Shown here: piece after piece, positions 1 to 6,282 of the stretch | Position numbering within the stretch: position 1 is the stretch's first letter | How the letters are laid out: the number at the start of each line of letters is the position of its first letter | Assembly (NCBI GenBank): GCA_020634755.1 | Contig: JACKBC010000085.1 | Span: forward strand, 1 to 6,398 | DNA length: 6,398 nt | Direction: 5' to 3' | From: Caldilineaceae bacterium | Lineage (GTDB): Bacteria; Chloroflexota; Anaerolineae; Caldilineales; Caldilineaceae | Position numbers and translations under genes: made by a program | Notes under the pieces: generated by a model | Told to the model about the DNA's origin: nothing | Seen by the model: only the letters and a program-made list of their open reading frames with translations | Database searches by the model: none

Positions 1-2572
1 GTACAATTTCCATGAGCAGATCCTGTTTAAGGCGTCCGCTGACCCGAATGCGAATCTGCTTTTCGCCGCGCAGCTCCAGCACTTCGGCGCGCGCATAATT
101 GTCCGCTAAAATCACGCCCGAGCGCCAGACCAACCTTTGAACCTCAATGCGCTTGTGTAGCTTGACAATGGCGCGGCCAAGGATGCCGCGCGGCATAAAG
201 ACTGGATAGGAATAGCGCAGTTGCAGATTCTCTTCGCCATCCCAATCATACGCGGGCGGCTGGTCATCCAGCAGTTGCGGCGCAATATACGCATCGCGCA
301 CGTCGGGCAGCGGATAGCAGAGTTGGAAGTTCTCCATGAGCCGCAGCAGCGCAGGGTGATAGCCCGCATATTTGGGATCGTTCCACAACCCGCGCAGATC
401 GGCCAGGCTGAATTTGCCCAATTGCGCAATGATCTGCCGGTTGTCCAGCACTTTGTAAACTGCATCCAACCCCCAGGTGGGCTTGAGGATCACCAGATCG
501 CAGAGCAGTGGGTCGTGGTGAAAGTAGAGAATGTCGCCCAGGTTGTGCAGATATTCGGCCAGTTGCTGGATGTCGCCAGCCCGATCCATGCCTTGGGCCT
601 GGCAGAGCGCCAAAAACTCGCGCCAGGTGACGGTGTCGCGGCCGTCCTGTTTGATGACGCTGCGCACTTTGGCCCAGGTGGCGGGGCTGGGCTGGCCAAT
701 GTGGGGCAGGTTGAGCAGATAGTCATGCAGGTGAAAAAGCAGCTTCTGCCAGCCGCTGCCCCCGGGCACTTCATCCAGATCGACTTCGACAATCTCTTTG
801 AGGTTGGGGAAGCGCTGCTGCAAATGGGGCAGATTCTCAATGGAAAAGCTGTTGCCTTGCTGGCGGTTGCGGTTTTTGACCAGCACCACCGGACTGTCAC
901 CGCCAAAGGTCTCCTGCATGCGCAGCCAGGTGTAAAAGTCGGTGTGCTGCCGCCGCGTGTCGGCCACCAGCGCATAGACCGAGCGCTTGGTGAGAAAGAA
1001 TTGGTGGGTGGCAAAGTAGACCTCCTGGCCGCCGAAATCCCAAATATTAGCAGTATATTCGCCGTCAGGCATGTGAGACGGCAGTGGGAAGCGCCAGGGC
1101 AAAATATCAATGCCTTCGGTGCTCTCTTCTCGGGACCGCAGCGCACAATTTGGATCCAGCAGCTTACGCGCCAGCGACGTTTTGCCCGCGCCGCCTTCGC
1201 CGATAATGAGTAGCTTAGCTTCATAAAAATAGATGGCAGATTCGCTTTGTAGTTGCCGGAAATATGAACGAATGGCCTCTATATGCACCTGTCCATACCC
1301 TATGGATAAGGATTCACCCAGCAGTTCGGCTGGCGGCGACGTAATTGGATTTTCGCCAATATAGAATGACTGCAATCTGAGCAGATTGTTTGGGTCCGCC
1401 ATCCAGTCAGGCAGCGCTGTCAATGTGTTGCTACTGAGGTTTAGGACTTGCAGGTTGGAGAGCTGAGCCATCCAATCGGGCAGCACCGTTAGCATGTTGT
1501 TACTGAGATCGAGGGTATGCAGATTGACGAGTTGAGCTACCTCCTCGGACAGCGCTGTCAATGTGTTGCTACTGAGGTTTAGGACTTGCAGGTTGGAGAG
1601 CTGAGCCATCCAATCGGGCAGCACCGTTAGCATGTTGTTACTGAGATCGAGGGTATGCAGATTGACGAGTTGAGCTACCTCCTCCGATAGCGCCGTGAAA
1701 GTATTGCTGCTGAGGTTCAGGACTTGCAGGTTGGAGAGCTGAGAAATCCAATCCGGCAGCACCGTTAGCATGTTATTGCTGAGGTTGATGGTGTGCAGGT
1801 TGGAGAGCTGAGCTATCCAATCGGGCAACGCCATTAGATTAGCATGGCTAAGGTTGAGTATACACAAATTGGATAGCCCAGCTATCCAATCTGGCAGCGC
1901 CGTCAGATGGTTGTAGCTGAGATCGAGGACTTGAAGGTTGATAAGCTGAGCCATCTCTTCGGGCAGCGATGTTAGATAAGTGTTGCTGAGATTGATGGTG
2001 TGCAGGTTGGAGAGCTGAACTATCCAATCTGGCAACGCCATCAGATTAGCATGACTAAGGTTGAGTATACACAAATTGGATAGCCGGGCCATCCAATCTG
2101 GTAGCGCCGTCAGATGGCTGTAGCTGAGATCGAGAACATGAAGGTTGGTGAGCTGAGCCATCTCTTCGGGCAGCGATGTTAGATTGGCATAGCCAAGTTT
2201 AAGCGTGTGCAGGTTGGTGAGCTGGGCTATCCAGTCGGGCAGCGCCGTCAAATTGTTGTAGCGGAGGTCGAGGGATTGCAGGTTGGTGAGCTGGGCCAAC
2301 CAGTCGGGCAGCGCTGTCAGCTTATTGTTGCGAAGGTCGAGGGTGTGAATATTCGAGAGCTGGGCTATCCAGTCAGGCAGCGCCGTCAGATAATTATAGC
2401 GATAGGGTGCTTCGCTCCGGCCCAAATTTAGCACTTCCAGTTGCCGCAGATCGCCCAATTCAGGCGGCAGCTCGGTCAAATATTGACCGCTCAAGTCCAG
2501 TTCGGTCCAGCCTTCGGCTTTGGCCTGCGCAATCAGCGCCAATACCTCAGAGTTGCTTGCGGGGTTGCTCAT
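1..2572 (-). CDS. LRR-Roc-COR (Roco family) GTPase, C-terminus cut by window edge
   Basis: The frame is open from the ATG at 2572 to position 1 (857 codons, no stop), so the 3' end is missing. An AAGGA Shine-Dalgarno (2584-2580) lies 7 nt before the ATG. Residues 1-30 form a cap. About residues 31-418 are leucine-rich repeats, mostly 23 residues long, of the form LTALPDW..AQLSNL..L.LS.N. The first repeat carries a roughly 7-residue insertion (52-60). A Roc GTPase follows: P-loop GEGGAGKT (458-465), a probable switch-I threonine in STEGID (484-489) and switch II DFGGQ (512-516). The expected G4 NKxD is replaced by NRNR (567-570). The COR domain runs from about 620 to the edge, with YLHNLGDILYF (674-684), the LKPTWGLDAVY segment (696-706) and YPVFMPRGI (789-797). 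No signal peptide or membrane segment is visible. Roco proteins are dimeric GTPases; the LRRs probably sense a ligand or protein. Any C-terminal effector domain lies outside. Family assignment is firm; the biological role is unknown. Confidence 0.94.
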   Translation of the reverse strand, partial: MSNPASNSEVLALIAQAKAEGWTELDLSGQYLTELPPELGDLRQLEVLNLGRSEAPYRYNYLTALPDWIAQLSNIHTLDLRNNKLTALPDWLAQLTNLQSLDLRYNNLTALPDWIAQLTNLHTLKLGYANLTSLPEEMAQLTNLHVLDLSYSHLTALPDWMARLSNLCILNLSHANLMALPDWIVQLSNLHTINLSNTYLTSLPEEMAQLINLQVLDLSYNHLTALPDWIAGLSNLCILNLSHANLMALPDWIAQLSNLHTINLSNNMLTVLPDWISQLSNLQVLNLSSNTFTALSEEVAQLVNLHTLDLSNNMLTVLPDWMAQLSNLQVLNLSSNTLTALSEEVAQLVNLHTLDLSNNMLTVLPDWMAQLSNLQVLNLSSNTLTALPDWMADPNNLLRLQSFYIGENPITSPPAELLGESLSIGYGQVHIEAIRSYFRQLQSESAIYFYEAKLLIIGEGGAGKTSLARKLLDPNCALRSREESTEGIDILPWRFPLPSHMPDGEYTANIWDFGGQEVYFATHQFFLTKRSVYALVADTRRQHTDFYTWLRMQETFGGDSPVVLVKNRNRQQGNSFSIENLPHLQQRFPNLKEIVEVDLDEVPGGSGWQKLLFHLHDYLLNLPHIGQPSPATWAKVRSVIKQDGRDTVTWREFLALCQAQGMDRAGDIQQLAEYLHNLGDILYFHHDPLLCDLVILKPTWGLDAVYKVLDNRQIIAQLGKFSLADLRGLWNDPKYAGYHPALLRLMENFQLCYPLPDVRDAYIAPQLLDDQPPAYDWDGEENLQLRYSYPVFMPRGILGRAIVKLHKRIEVQRLVWRSGVILADNYARAEVLELRGEKQIRIRVSGRLKQDLLMEIV
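1413..1684 (-). repeat. 138-bp exact tandem duplication of two LRRs
   Basis: Bases 1413-1546 and 1551-1684 are identical over 134 bp with a period of 138 bp, which is 2 x 69 bp or two 23-residue LRRs (about residues 297-387 of the Roco protein). The duplicated pair alternates a SEE-type repeat (LTALSEEVAQL) with a PDW-type repeat (LTVLPDWMAQL). A third, more diverged copy follows at about 1685-1822. Synonymous sites are also identical, so the duplication is recent or kept uniform by gene conversion. The reading frame is preserved. Confidence 0.95.
1775..2182 (-). repeat. 207-bp tandem unit of three LRRs (older duplication)
   Basis: Bases of about 1775-1975 and 1982-2182 align at a period of 207 bp (3 x 69 bp, three LRRs, 69 residues; about residues 131-266). 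Both copies encode the order PEE-type repeat, PDW repeat with SNLCILNLSHAN, then LMALPDW repeat with NLHTINLSN. Scattered base differences, some of which change residues, mark it as older than the 138-bp duplication beside it. Confidence 0.88.
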
Positions 2573-2618
2573 GGGGGCATCCTTTGCTTCGGTTTGTGGA
2601 TGGTTCCGGTTTGGCCCC

Positions 2619-2647
2619 ATTGTAGCATGAGTTGGTGCGATTGGTAA
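2619..2647 (-). promoter_or_regulatory. Probable sigma70-type promoter of the Roco gene
   Basis: On the minus strand TTACCA (2647-2642, 4 of 6 to consensus) is followed by a 17-nt spacer and TACAAT (2624-2619, 5 of 6). A TGC just before the hexamer gives an extended -10. Transcription would begin near 2612, leaving a leader of about 40 nt with the AAGGA Shine-Dalgarno. The promoter starts 5 nt after the galT stop, so the Roco gene can be expressed independently. Read-through from galT is still possible because I see no terminator in the 80-bp gap. Confidence 0.6.
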
Positions 2648-2652
2648 GGGGA

Positions 2653-3705
2653 TTACTGGACACTCTTATAATGGACTTCGCTCAACGCGGCCAGGCGTGC
2701 GGCGGCCTGCTCGGCGGTGAGATCGCGCTGGGGGGCGCCCAGCATTTCGAAGCCGACCATGAACTTTTTGATGGTGGCCGAGCGCAGCAGCGGCGGGTAG
2801 AAGTGGGCGTGCAGCTGCCAGTGGGGATGGTCGGCGCCGTCGCTGGATTGGCCGTGCCAGCCCATGGAATAGGGGAAGCTGGTCTCGAAGAGGTTGTCGT
2901 AGCGGGTGGTCAGCCGCTTGAGGATCTGCGCTAGATCGGCGCGCTCGGCGTCGCTTAGATCGGGCAGCTGGGTCACGTGACGGCGGGGCAGCAGCAGCGT
3001 CTCAAAGGGCCAGACTGCCCAGAAGGGCACCAGCGCCACCCAGTGGGTGCTCTCGACAACCAGCCGTTCATTCCGCTCCAGCTCGGCGTTCAAATAGTCG
3101 AGCAGCAGCGGCGCGCCGTGGCTTTCAAAATAGGCGCGCTGGCGCGCATCCTCTTTGGCCGGCTCATCGGGCACGGTGTGCGTACCCCAGATCTGGCCGT
3201 GCGGATGCGGGTTGGAGCAGCCCATGACGGCGCCTTTATTTTCAAAGAGCTGCACGTAATTGATGTCGGGGCGGGCGCCCAGCTCGGCCACCTGCTGCGC
3301 CCACGTATCCACTACGCGACGGATGGCGCTTGGGTCCATTTCGGGCAGCGTCAGATCGTGGCGGGGGCTAAAGCACATGACGCGGCAGACGCCCGGCTCG
3401 GCCGTGGCCTGGAACAGTTCACCTTGGCCCACGTCGCCGCTGGGGCCATTGTTGACTAGCGCCGCAAAGTCATTTTCGAAGACATAGACGTCGGCATAGG
3501 CCGGGTTCTGCTTGCCGCCGGCGCGTTCGTTGCCGGGGCAGAGATAGCAAGTTGGGTCATAGGCTGGACGCGTGTCGGGCGGCGCTTTTTCCACCTGTCC
3601 CTGCCACGGGCGCTTCATGCGGTGGGGCGATACCACCACCCAGTCACCGGTCAGCGGATTGCGCCGGCGGTGCGAATGTTCGGTTGGATCAAATGGGATA
3701 GACAT
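2653..3705 (-). CDS. galT: Galactose-1-phosphate uridylyltransferase
   Basis: This cytosolic Leloir-pathway enzyme exchanges UMP between UDP-glucose and galactose-1-phosphate through a uridylylated histidine. At 350 aa it matches the usual length of about 348. The zinc site is complete by alignment from memory with the E. coli enzyme: C53 and C56 (CYLC), H116 and H167. The catalytic triplet HPH is at 167-169, with H169 the nucleophile, followed by GQ (170-171). The second metal site is also present: E185, H284 (MGWHG), and H299 and H301 in HWQLHAH (295-301). YPPLLRSAT (303-311) and KFMVGFEML (314-322) are typical of the C-terminal half. The ATG at 3705 gives the expected N-terminus, but no clear Shine-Dalgarno precedes it. 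No galK, galE or galactose transporter is in the window, so the gene stands alone. The Roco gene starts 80 bp downstream on the same strand. Confidence 0.98.
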   Translation of the reverse strand: MSIPFDPTEHSHRRRNPLTGDWVVVSPHRMKRPWQGQVEKAPPDTRPAYDPTCYLCPGNERAGGKQNPAYADVYVFENDFAALVNNGPSGDVGQGELFQATAEPGVCRVMCFSPRHDLTLPEMDPSAIRRVVDTWAQQVAELGARPDINYVQLFENKGAVMGCSNPHPHGQIWGTHTVPDEPAKEDARQRAYFESHGAPLLLDYLNAELERNERLVVESTHWVALVPFWAVWPFETLLLPRRHVTQLPDLSDAERADLAQILKRLTTRYDNLFETSFPYSMGWHGQSSDGADHPHWQLHAHFYPPLLRSATIKKFMVGFEMLGAPQRDLTAEQAAARLAALSEVHYKSVQ

Positions 3706-3818
3706 GCAGTTTGGGCCATTCTAGAGAAATAGTTACTTTGATATGCGTTGCACGTATTGCGTGTACCGGTCGAGGAGTTTACTCCCTTGTCGCATCTTTA
3801 TTTCGTTTGGATGGTCGT

Positions 3819-3827
3819 AGTATACCA
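3819..3827 (-). promoter_or_regulatory. Candidate extended -10 promoter for galT
   Basis: The minus strand reads TGGTATACT (3827-3819), an extended -10 with a 5-of-6 hexamer, TATACT. No convincing -35 hexamer lies 16-18 nt upstream, as is common for extended -10 promoters. The implied leader to the galT ATG is a little over 100 nt. It contains a small GGAGT/ACTCC palindrome (about 3776-3787) but no recognisable riboswitch. A promoter here fits the terminator-like hairpin just upstream, which would separate galT from rtcB. Confidence 0.4.
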
Positions 3828-3877
3828 TATTCTGGCAAAGGGAGAGCTAGAAATAGGCGACAATCTTTGTTTAAAAG

Positions 3878-3923
3878 GAACCGCGGATGAATGCCGATAA
3901 CTATCAGCGTTCATCCGCGGTTC
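3878..3923 (-). terminator. Long hairpin after rtcB, probable terminator and dispersed-repeat-like palindrome
   Basis: GAACCGCGGATGAA (3878-3891) and TTCATCCGCGGTTC (3910-3923) pair perfectly over 14 bp. TGC/GCG adds three pairs, one of them a wobble, around a 12-nt loop. It lies 8 bp beyond the rtcB stop. On the minus strand the stem is followed by CCTTTT, so it can act as an intrinsic terminator for rtcB. On the plus strand it is followed by CAATTTTG, a poorer tail. The core GAACCGCGGATGAA resembles, from memory, a palindrome scattered through intergenic regions of several environmental bacteria, so it may be both a repeat copy and a terminator. Confidence 0.6.
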
Positions 3924-3931
3924 AATTTTGA

Positions 3932-5284
3932 TTAATCACCATCGTCCGCCTTGCCGCCCATGATGACTACCCGTGGCGTCATGCGCGCAAGGGGCTCGAC
4001 GAGCAGACCAGTTTGCAACCCCATGACCATTTCAATGTCCTTGTAGGCCAGAAATGTTTCATCCGGCTCCAGGCCAAAGTGCAGAATGTCCTGGGCATTC
4101 ATGTGCTGCTGAAAGCGCGCTTCGCTGTGCTGGCGCTTGGCTTCGGTGCGCGAGTGCCAGCGCCCGGCCCCGTGTGAAGATGAGTGCAGGCTGGCCTCAT
4201 TGCCCAGCCCGCGCACCAGATAGGACGCGGTACCGCTGCTGCCGGGAATCAATCCCAGTTGACCCATTTCAGCCGGCGTGGCGCCCTTGCGATGAATGAC
4301 CTCGTTGCCCTGCACCCAGGCATAGTTGTGGCGGTTCCAGATGCGCTGCACGCCGTGTGTACCGGCGGCGCGGCAGAAGTGGTCGTGAATCAGGTCGTGG
4401 TTGGCCTTGGCGTATTTGCCCATGAGCTGCATAGCGGCCAGATATTGCTGGCCCAGTTCGTGGTCCAGCGGCAGCCACTCGTAGCCCTTGGGCACGCCTT
4501 TGGCCACCAGCTTGGTCTGTTGGGCTGCCACCTGCACATAATGGGTGGCAATCTTGTGGCCAGCGCCGCGGCTGCCGCTGTGGGTGAGCAACCCCACAGC
4601 TTGGGCGCCGGCCTTAAGGCCCTCTAGGTCGCTCAACATTTCCAGGACGACCAGGTCGGCAAAATGATTGCCGCCCCCAGACGAGCCCAGCTGCTGTTGG
4701 GCCAGGCTTTTGAGCTTGGCGGGGACTTGGAGCTGGCTCCAGTCGGCTTCATCCATTACTGCATGTTCGCGTTGGCCTTTGGCAAAATCGGCTCCCATGC
4801 CAAAGGAAGTAACGTGGCGCAAGCTGTGGGCAAAGTGGCGGCGCTCCTTTTCAAAAGCCTCCACATCCACATCCAGAATGGTAAGCTGCACCATGCACGA
4901 GATGTCGTAGCCGACAAATGATGGCGAAATGGCGCCTTCCAGCGCGGCCACGCCACCAATGGGCATGGCGTAGCCCAAATGCGCATCGGGCATGAGCGCC
5001 CCGCGCGTGGCCATGGGCAGCCGCATGACGGTGTACATCTGGTCCACGGCGTTGGCGGGAATATGGTCGCCAACCGCCCCAAAGAGCTCCAGGGGCGCCG
5101 CACTCTTCTGCATTTTGAGGAATTCTTGGGCGCCATAGGTGGTGTGCACCCACTGCATCACGTCATGGGCCGCGGCGTGGGGGTGCTCTTTTACCCAGGC
5201 CGCCGTGGTTTGGGCAATTTCCCCAAAGTTGCTCAAGTGGCGGTAATCTTGTAAAAGCGTATGCGTCTTGAATTTTTTGGCCAT
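3932..5284 (-). CDS. rtcB: RtcB-type RNA-splicing ligase
   Basis: RtcB joins RNA 3'-phosphate or 2',3'-cyclic-phosphate ends to 5'-OH ends using GTP and Mn2+, through a guanylylated histidine. Numbering from MAKKF (450 aa), the family motifs appear in order: MPDAHLGYAMPIGG (98-111), GYDISC with metal ligands D127 and C130, LGSSGGGNHF with N206 and H207, THSGSRGAGH with H235, NRHNY with H319, HRKGATPAE (331-339), GLIPGSSG (344-351), and SHGAGR with the guanylylation histidine H371. K445 in GGKADD is the likely C-terminal active-site lysine. All known catalytic residues seem intact. I chose the ATG at 5284 because a purine-rich Shine-Dalgarno lies directly before it; a GTG at 5317 would add 11 poorly supported residues. 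Bacterial RtcB is linked to tRNA or rRNA repair after nuclease damage. No rtcA, rtcR or archease gene is in the window, so its specific target is unknown. Confidence 0.97.
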   Translation of the reverse strand: MAKKFKTHTLLQDYRHLSNFGEIAQTTAAWVKEHPHAAAHDVMQWVHTTYGAQEFLKMQKSAAPLELFGAVGDHIPANAVDQMYTVMRLPMATRGALMPDAHLGYAMPIGGVAALEGAISPSFVGYDISCMVQLTILDVDVEAFEKERRHFAHSLRHVTSFGMGADFAKGQREHAVMDEADWSQLQVPAKLKSLAQQQLGSSGGGNHFADLVVLEMLSDLEGLKAGAQAVGLLTHSGSRGAGHKIATHYVQVAAQQTKLVAKGVPKGYEWLPLDHELGQQYLAAMQLMGKYAKANHDLIHDHFCRAAGTHGVQRIWNRHNYAWVQGNEVIHRKGATPAEMGQLGLIPGSSGTASYLVRGLGNEASLHSSSHGAGRWHSRTEAKRQHSEARFQQHMNAQDILHFGLEPDETFLAYKDIEMVMGLQTGLLVEPLARMTPRVVIMGGKADDGD

Positions 5285-5286
5285 AA

Positions 5287-5292
5287 CTCCTC
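5287..5292 (-). promoter_or_regulatory. Shine-Dalgarno site fixing the rtcB start
   Basis: The minus strand reads AAGAGGAGTT immediately before the ATG at 5284. Pairing through AAGAGG leaves 4 nt to the start; pairing through GAGGAG leaves 2 nt. The upstream GTG at 5317 has only scattered purines before it, so this site decides for the 450-residue protein. The DIP1984-family gene has a similar arrangement, with AAGAGGTG ending 4 nt before its ATG. Confidence 0.6.
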
Positions 5293-5366
5293 TTGTTTTC
5301 CCCAATCCCACCCTCACTTTTTCAACCGATCAGCACTTGGTAGTAACGTTCACATTACGGCGTACG

Positions 5367-5395
5367 CTTGTAACTGTACTGGGCATAACCGTTAA
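5367..5395 (-). promoter_or_regulatory. Weak promoter candidate upstream of rtcB
   Basis: TTAACG (5395-5390) and TACAAG (5372-5367) on the minus strand are separated by exactly 17 nt. Each matches consensus at only 4 of 6 positions. The implied leader is about 75 nt. It is the best pair I could find in the 295-bp gap, but chance occurrence is quite possible. Confidence 0.25.
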
Positions 5396-5496
5396 TTGTG
5401 GTGCGCAGCCCTGCCCACCGGAGCCCTATTCCAAGGCGGTTGGTTTGTGCTCGCCTCTGCTGAAAAAGCTACCTTCTGTGCAACCATTCAAATGGT

Positions 5497-5556
5497 CCCT
5501 GAGCTTGTCAGGTGCTGCCTGAGCTTGTCAGGTGCTTCCTTGAGCTTATCGAAGGG
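5497..5556. repeat. Degenerate 20-bp tandem repeat of a CTGAGCTTGTC-type palindrome
   Basis: Three units start at about 5498, 5518 and 5538. The first two read CCTGAGCTTGTCAGG followed by TGCTG or TGCTT; the third reads CCTTGAGCTTATCGAAGGG. The first two can each form a 5-bp CCTGA/TCAGG hairpin. The third is close to CCCTGAGCTTGTCGAAGGG, which I recall as a dispersed intergenic repeat of many environmental bacterial genomes. The array lies 24 bp downstream of the DIP1984-family stop, with no T-tract on the minus strand, so a terminator role is not supported. Confidence 0.7.
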
Positions 5557-5579
5557 AACATTAGCGTGATTGCTTGACT

Positions 5580-6038
5580 CTATTCTATCAATTCCGTCAA
5601 CCAGTTTGCGGCTTGAATCTGGGCATCTAATTCGCGATGTTCGCGCGCCAGATTATCGGCCAATGTCTGGATTTCGGCCACATCCACTGTGCTCTGTGAG
5701 CGAATTTCAGAGCGGCTGTAGCGATTCACGCTGACAAGGGCCGCTTGGGCCAATCCGCGATAAACGCCTTGACGCAGCTTCAGCACATCGCGCAAGGCCA
5801 GCGCATCGGCCAGCGTTTGATTATCGGCCAGTACCGTCACTGCGTTTGTGCCGTTAATGCGCTGGATCAGGTGCGTCAGTTCAGCCGCCGTGCGCTCGAA
5901 TTCGGCCAGGAGATGCTGCGGATTTTCGGCTGGCGCGTTGCCTTCCTGCACCTGCGCATTGCTGTTTAGGCGCATTCGCAATTGTTCAATTCGATTTTGC
6001 GCGTCCGCGCGCATGATGAGTGCTTCGGCTAATTTCAT
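5580..6038 (-). CDS. DIP1984-family (septicolysin-like) small helical protein
   Basis: The 152-residue product matches my memory of the DIP1984 family, named after a Corynebacterium diphtheriae protein; some members are annotated as septicolysin. The N-terminus MKLAEALIMRAD, the RINGTN segment (about 61-66), LADALALRDVL (76-86), YSRSEI (107-112), STVDV (115-119) and the end NWLTELIE are characteristic. The chain is charged, predicted mostly helical and probably coiled-coil. It has no signal peptide, membrane segment or obvious catalytic motif, so it is likely cytosolic. The ATG at 6038 is preceded by AAGAGGTG with 4 nt spacing. No convincing promoter is visible; the nearest upstream structure is the hairpin terminator at 6185-6231, so a promoter should lie in 6039-6184. 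The stop is 295 bp before rtcB. Function is unknown; the toxin-like name septicolysin is not supported by anything in the sequence. Confidence 0.9.
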   Translation of the reverse strand: MKLAEALIMRADAQNRIEQLRMRLNSNAQVQEGNAPAENPQHLLAEFERTAAELTHLIQRINGTNAVTVLADNQTLADALALRDVLKLRQGVYRGLAQAALVSVNRYSRSEIRSQSTVDVAEIQTLADNLAREHRELDAQIQAANWLTELIE

Positions 6039-6109
6039 AATGCACCTCTTGAGATGGCGTAAAGTTTTGTGACGATACAGGTGTTGCCTATACCGATTGC
6101 GGCGAATAC

Positions 6110-6132
6110 CGGCCTTCGACAGGCGTAGGCCG
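6110..6132. repeat. Short palindrome resembling the CCTTCGACAGG-type dispersed repeat
   Basis: CGGCCT (6110-6115) pairs with AGGCCG (6127-6132) around an 11-nt loop. The left half reads CCTTCGACAGGC, close to the reverse complement of the repeat at 5497-5556. It lies in the leader region of the DIP1984-family gene. It could be a remnant of the same repeat family or a chance GC-rich hairpin. Confidence 0.35.
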
Positions 6133-6184
6133 CGTGCGGCGCGTTGTTCACGGTGCGCGCATAGGCATTAACACAATAGTGGAG

Positions 6185-6231
6185 AAAATGTGTACCAGGC
6201 TCGGGGGACCGCGCCTGATACACAGATTTTT
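6185..6231. terminator. Strong bidirectional intrinsic terminator
   Basis: TGTGTACCAGGC (6189-6200) and GCCTGATACACA (6213-6224) form a 12-bp stem with one mismatch and a 12-nt loop. On the plus strand the stem is followed by GATTTTT (T-run 6227-6231). On the minus strand it is followed by TTTTC (6188-6185). It can stop transcription in both directions. On the minus strand it would end any transcript of the tRNA-like element about 60 nt upstream and insulate the DIP1984-family gene. Confidence 0.7.
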
Positions 6232-6282
6232 GGCCCAAACCAACCCGTCCTATCCTGAGGATGAGGCCCGATTGAGGCAAAA

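Noticed and set aside
221..1213. Long plus-strand open frame of 330 codons
   Set aside because: It lies entirely antisense to the Roc-COR part of the Roco gene, whose protein has clear P-loop, DFGGQ and COR motifs. The plus frame has no recognisable domain and is a GC-rich shadow.
490..1224. Minus-strand open frame of 244 codons within the Roco gene
   Set aside because: It is out of frame with the Roco protein and lacks domains. The frame through 1225 and 1222 encodes the Roc P-loop region without a break from 2572.
1400..2420. CRISPR array or satellite DNA
   Set aside because: The 69-bp period is a multiple of three, the frame stays open and each unit encodes a 23-residue leucine-rich repeat. 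It is coding repeat, with no conserved repeat/spacer alternation.
2653..5284. galT and rtcB as one operon
   Set aside because: The 226-bp gap holds a strong hairpin with a T-run after rtcB and an extended -10 element before galT, which points to separate transcripts.
5285..5317. GTG at 5317 as the rtcB start
   Set aside because: It adds 11 residues not typical of the family and lacks a Shine-Dalgarno, whereas the ATG at 5284 has AAGAGGAG directly upstream.
5343..5358. GTAA...TTAC inverted repeat as an operator upstream of rtcB
   Set aside because: Only 4-bp arms match around a non-symmetric centre. This is expected by chance and it fits no regulator site I can name.
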